Assembly (NCBI RefSeq): GCF_030463535.1
Contig: NC_132901.1
Location: 4,720,640 to 4,784,639 of the forward strand
From: Salminus brasiliensis
Taxonomy: Eukaryota > Chordata > Actinopteri > Characiformes > Bryconidae
DNA length: 64,000 bases
Reading direction: 5' to 3'
In this document: positions 60,582 to 64,000 of the stretch, piece after piece
Position numbering within the stretch: position 1 is the stretch's first letter
Layout of the letters: every line of letters starts with the position of its first letter
Notes under the pieces: generated by a model
What the model was told of the DNA's origin: nothing
Databases searched by the model: none
Seen by the model: the letters and a program-made list of their open reading frames with translations, nothing else
Translations under genes and position numbers: made by a program

Positions 60582-60899
60582 GATCTATGGGGAAGAGAAA
60601 ATCAGACGTTCAGCAGAAGTTACTGTTACTGTAAATAGAGATTTTTAATAGTATATCTTAAAGAGTATATCCAGCCTCACCCTCTCAGCACATTAATACA
60701 CATTAGAGGGCTGAATCGAGTGTGTGGAGGTGGGGTTTAGTAAAGAGGGGGTGGGACAGAACAGATCTGATCAGAGACAGTGGCAGCACCAACATAGGAA
60801 GGTCACTGCCCACCAATTCATAATGGAGATTTAGGGGAAAACCCCTAACCATCTGTGAGACCTTAACGCTCAGCCAACAAAGCAATGAAATCCTCCTCT

Positions 60900-60950
60900 T
60901 AATAATAATAATAATAATAATAATAACAACAACAACAACAACAACAACAC
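60900..60950 (+). repeat. (AAT)n-(AAC)n microsatellite in zbtb5 intron 1
   Basis: An AAT/TAA tract passing directly into an AAC tract. The surrounding intron (60585-62234) otherwise holds one MITE copy. Confidence 0.9.
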
Positions 60951-61468
60951 CACAGTCCTTCTGCAAATAGCCCTTGATGACCGCAAATAAATTAGCCATG
61001 CAAATTTACTTACTCATTATGATCGTAATAATCGCAAAGGTTAAAGAATTTATACCCCAGTGCTTTTCACAGCGAGACTAATCCAGATTTAAGGATTAAG
61101 GCTCAGACTAGCCCGTCTTATCTGATCTGACACACACTCAGACATGTCTTGCCTGATTTTGGAGACACTGGATGTATTTCAGGGTGTATGAGTAAACCGC
61201 TGTCTGTTCAGGTTTCAGTAATGCTAATGGCCTGCCAAACGTCCGTTCAGTAGGGTCGGGCGATAAAACTGTGTGTGGGCTTGCGGCTGCCTATCTATAT
61301 TAGACGCAGAACGGAAATATGACAGATCAGACACGGGGTTACTTTAAATACCGCGGTACACAATATTACTGTATTACCGCCTGAGCTTACCACTCTACTG
61401 GCTGCATACGTTTCTCTATGGTCTCAGTAGAAGGTTAGAGGATCAAGGTAGAGTTTGTTTGTTTTTTT

Positions 61469-61922
61469 AAATGGACAAAAGTATTGAGACACCTGCTCGA
61501 ATCAAATGTGGTTAAGAAAAAAAGAGTGCATCCTGCTTTTGTTGGAGTAACTGTCTCTACTATCCGGGAAGAAGGCTTAGATTTGGGAGCAGCATTGCTG
61601 TGAGGATCTGATTGCATTCGGCCACAAAAGTGATGATTAAGTAAACAGCCCTGAAGTATTGGATGGAGCAGCATCCATCATCATTCCAGAGTACACAGCT
61701 CTTCCACTGCTCCACACCTCAATGCTGCTGGGGGGGGGGGGGGGCTTTATAATACCCCTCTAGCCCACGCCTGGCATTAGGCAGCCTGGTGCCAATGGGC
61801 TCATGTAGATCTGCTCCAGAGAGGAGTCCTATTCTATTGGCAGTACTTCTCTACAGGGACTAGACACGCTGTGTGTGCATGTGCAATCAGTGGGTGTCCA
61901 CAAACATTTGGACACACAGTGT
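61469..61922 (+). mobile_element. MITE copy, complete, in zbtb5 intron 1
   Basis: Both termini are kept: atggacaaaagtattgagac at the left and gtgtccacaaacatttggac at the right, which are imperfect inverted repeats (ggacaaaagtatt... / ...aaacatttggac). It contains a G run at 61731-61743. Same family as 1214-1730. Confidence 0.82.
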
Positions 61923-62029
61923 CCGGTCTCAACGCAGCGTTATCGATCGGGTTGCTGAGCTGAGTAACCCTAGCAACACGACGTCGCATCCTAGGCAACG
62001 ACTTGGTGCGGGCGAGCTAGATAGCCAGC

Positions 62030-62500
62030 TAGCTTAGCAGCAGCTAACCAACTAACCTAGTTAGCCAGCTAGCCAGCTAGCTAGCCAGCCAGCCAGCCTA
62101 CGCGCCGTTATTTGCACCGACACCCAGAAAACGCAGCGTGTTAGCGCGACATGGTGGACATGACCAAACATACACGACGTTTAAATGAACGTGTTTAACA
62201 TCGCAACAGCAGCAGAGACAGAGGACAGGCTTACCGTAGCGCGCTAGCTACTAGCTAGCTAGTGCTAGCTCCTCCGCCCGGCTAGTTAGCCTGCCTGGTA
62301 GTCAACTCACAGCGAGAGAGCAAACTAGCCTGTTAATAATACCACAAATAAAGGCTCGTAAACGACTGAGGCCCGACTCCTGTATCACATAGCAGCTGGA
62401 ATATCCTGCTTTAGGGCCAAAACAGCTGTATTAACGGGCTACAAGGGTCCATTGTGAGTGAACGGCGCGGTAACATTAGCGAAGGCTAGTTAGCTAGCTA
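62030..62500 (-). promoter_or_regulatory. probable zbtb5 non-coding exon 1 and promoter
   Basis: On the minus strand GCGCTACG is followed by a donor GTAAGCC (exon low end 62235), which would splice to the acceptor at 60585 directly before the zbtb5 start. The area has more CpG than its surroundings and is dense in gctagc words (62030-62100, 62245-62290, 62480-62510). The transcription start is not determined. Confidence 0.5.
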
Positions 62501-64000
62501 GCTACGTGCTGGGTTGCCAGATGCCGCACAGCACATCCCTCCCAACTGCGGTGAAAACCCGTTATGTGCTGCCAGTTTTCACAAGAATCCCCCTCTTGAC
62601 CTGTTGTGTTTTTTTTTTTTTTTTTTTTTTTTTTTCTGGCTCTATAACATCATATTAAATTCAATTAGCATTAGGAATTAAAGTTACCAGTGAATTTATT
62701 TATTATTCATTTATTAAATATTGTTTACAACCCTGTTACTCAGCCTTGTACTTTGACTGCAGGTAAAATGCAGACTGCCTTGCGCTAGTTACGCTAAAAC
62801 TTCAGCGTCCCTAAGAAAAACGACATAAAAGTGAGCCGTAAATGGCTTTTATTGCCCCTTTTTTATAATACATATTAAGTAAGTAAAATAATAAGTGGAT
62901 GGGGTAAAAAAATGCTCAGATGCTGTTTTCCAAGTCCGTTTACCACCCTGTTATGTGGCCTCAGACTGAAACGGGCTGTTTATCCATCTATAGAGGGATA
63001 TATTGGATATATTATTGGCTGGTTTGCAGCTGAATAGCCTTGCCTATCACAGCTTTTAACCATGAACTGAACCCCGAACGTTTTTGTAATTATTATTATG
63101 CGTGTGCTGTCCTTTCAGTCTCCTCTTGGTGTCCAGTTGGCACCATGTGTGGTTAGCTAGCTGAAGAGACTGTAGGGTTCGCAAACGACACGCGCTATAC
63201 CATTACTTCTGTGGAAACCCCCCCTACAAAAATCAGGCCTACCACTGTGGCGTCCACTTCCTCAGTATTCCTGGTTTCGAAAACACCTGCTGTTTTTAAC
63301 CTGCCCTGAATTTGCAGAGAGATCCTGCATCGTCTGCATCCTGCTCTGTTAGATATCTGAGTACTGTCTGTGTGAAAGTCTTGAGCGAAGTCGTGAGGAG
63401 GGGTCAGGAAGCTGGTGTGTGCTCTGTGGTCCAGACCAAGCAGGTGTGATCACACCTCACGCTCACAGCTCTAGTACGTCATAGAGAAGGTGTTAGATTC
63501 TGCTGCTCGCTGCAGATCTAAAACTGTGAGCCTGCGAGAACCTGCCCGAAGGAGTTGTTTGTCTAGTTTGTAAAAACGTAGTTTACCCTTATTAATATGT
63601 TTATATAAATCTTTTCACACAGTGCTTATGAAGCCGTCCACTTCCCTGTGGTCCTATGATCAGAAAAGTGGAGAACGTAATTCCCAAACAGCTCAAACGC
63701 TTAGCATCGTATTGCCAGCGACAGTCTTGTAGTCTAGCACACGGAACGTTCCCGCAGGACGTCCAGGCTGGTTTTTACGTCCGTCTGCTTTGAAGTTAAC
63801 CCACCCGCCTCTGCCGGTGAGACCTTTGGGAGAGGTCGTCGACCAGCGGAGTGTGCGAGACACCACAGCTACAGTGAACTTTAACATAGTCGGTAGGCAG
63901 ATGGTCTGACGCAGTTGGCAGGGGCGCCCAGCGGTCAGTCTAGAGTGGGCGGTCACTCTTTGAGAAGAGACAGAGATAGTTCTGATTGGATTTATGGAGA
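62501..64000. other. right-hand flank, nothing recognisable
   Basis: It has a T run of 27 bases (62609-62635) and otherwise unique-looking sequence. The minus frame at 63693-63956 has no recognisable domain. I found no exon of the genes that follow ZBTB5 in mammals. Confidence 0.4.

Noticed and set aside
59506-60638. Plus-strand frames opposite the BTB exon
   Set aside because: Antisense shadows; the minus strand encodes an unmistakable BTB domain.

Overview
The window is vertebrate nuclear DNA, almost certainly from a teleost fish. Genes are split into many short exons with GT..AG junctions. Introns are crowded with microsatellites, minisatellites, Tc1-like transposon relics, tRNA-derived SINEs, a CR1/L2-type LINE tail and MITEs. 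A characiform-like or other otophysan fish is a guess from the repeat types, not a demonstrated assignment. There is no sign of bacterial, organellar or intact viral sequence.

Left part (about 1-17,500): a small tandem array of type II transmembrane C-type lectins of the CD209/CLEC4-like kind, on the + strand. Lectin 1 (1919-8229) and lectin 2 (12463-15432) each have five coding exons with identical intron phases: a tyrosine-containing cytoplasmic tail, a membrane segment plus repeat neck, and a three-exon lectin domain. They differ sharply in neck length (about 13 versus 3 copies of a 14-residue unit). A third copy (about 16340-17221) is a decayed pseudogene. A 2.5-kb minisatellite lies just upstream of the first coding exon of lectin 2.

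Centre (19,652-39,280, minus strand): uba6, the ubiquitin/FAT10 E1 enzyme. I could trace 32 coding exons whose phases all join (1027 codons plus stop), with a non-coding first exon in a GC-rich region near 39.2 kb. Its introns hold a 68-bp minisatellite, a 41-bp minisatellite, a LINE tail, two copies of a hAT-like repeat and an unidentified open exon-like segment on the opposite strand.

Right part: grhpr (41,178-48,844, + strand, nine exons, 350 codons), followed tail-to-tail by zbtb5 (58,257-60,581 coding, minus strand, two coding exons, probable long 3' UTR, non-coding exon 1 near 62.2 kb). From general knowledge, GRHPR and ZBTB5 are also tail-to-tail neighbours in human 9p13, so this pair looks like conserved vertebrate synteny; UBA6 is on another human chromosome.

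The genes do not form a functional pathway: the lectins are probable immune or endocytic receptors, uba6 activates ubiquitin-like proteins, grhpr detoxifies glyoxylate, and zbtb5 is a transcriptional regulator. I see no convincing undescribed system. The most interesting signals are the coding repeat that sets lectin neck length, divergence of the two lectins at both termini, an occupied/empty Tc1 site between the paralogs, a possible alternative mitochondrial start in grhpr, an intron inside the zbtb5 coding region, and the unidentified segment at 25,006-25,186.
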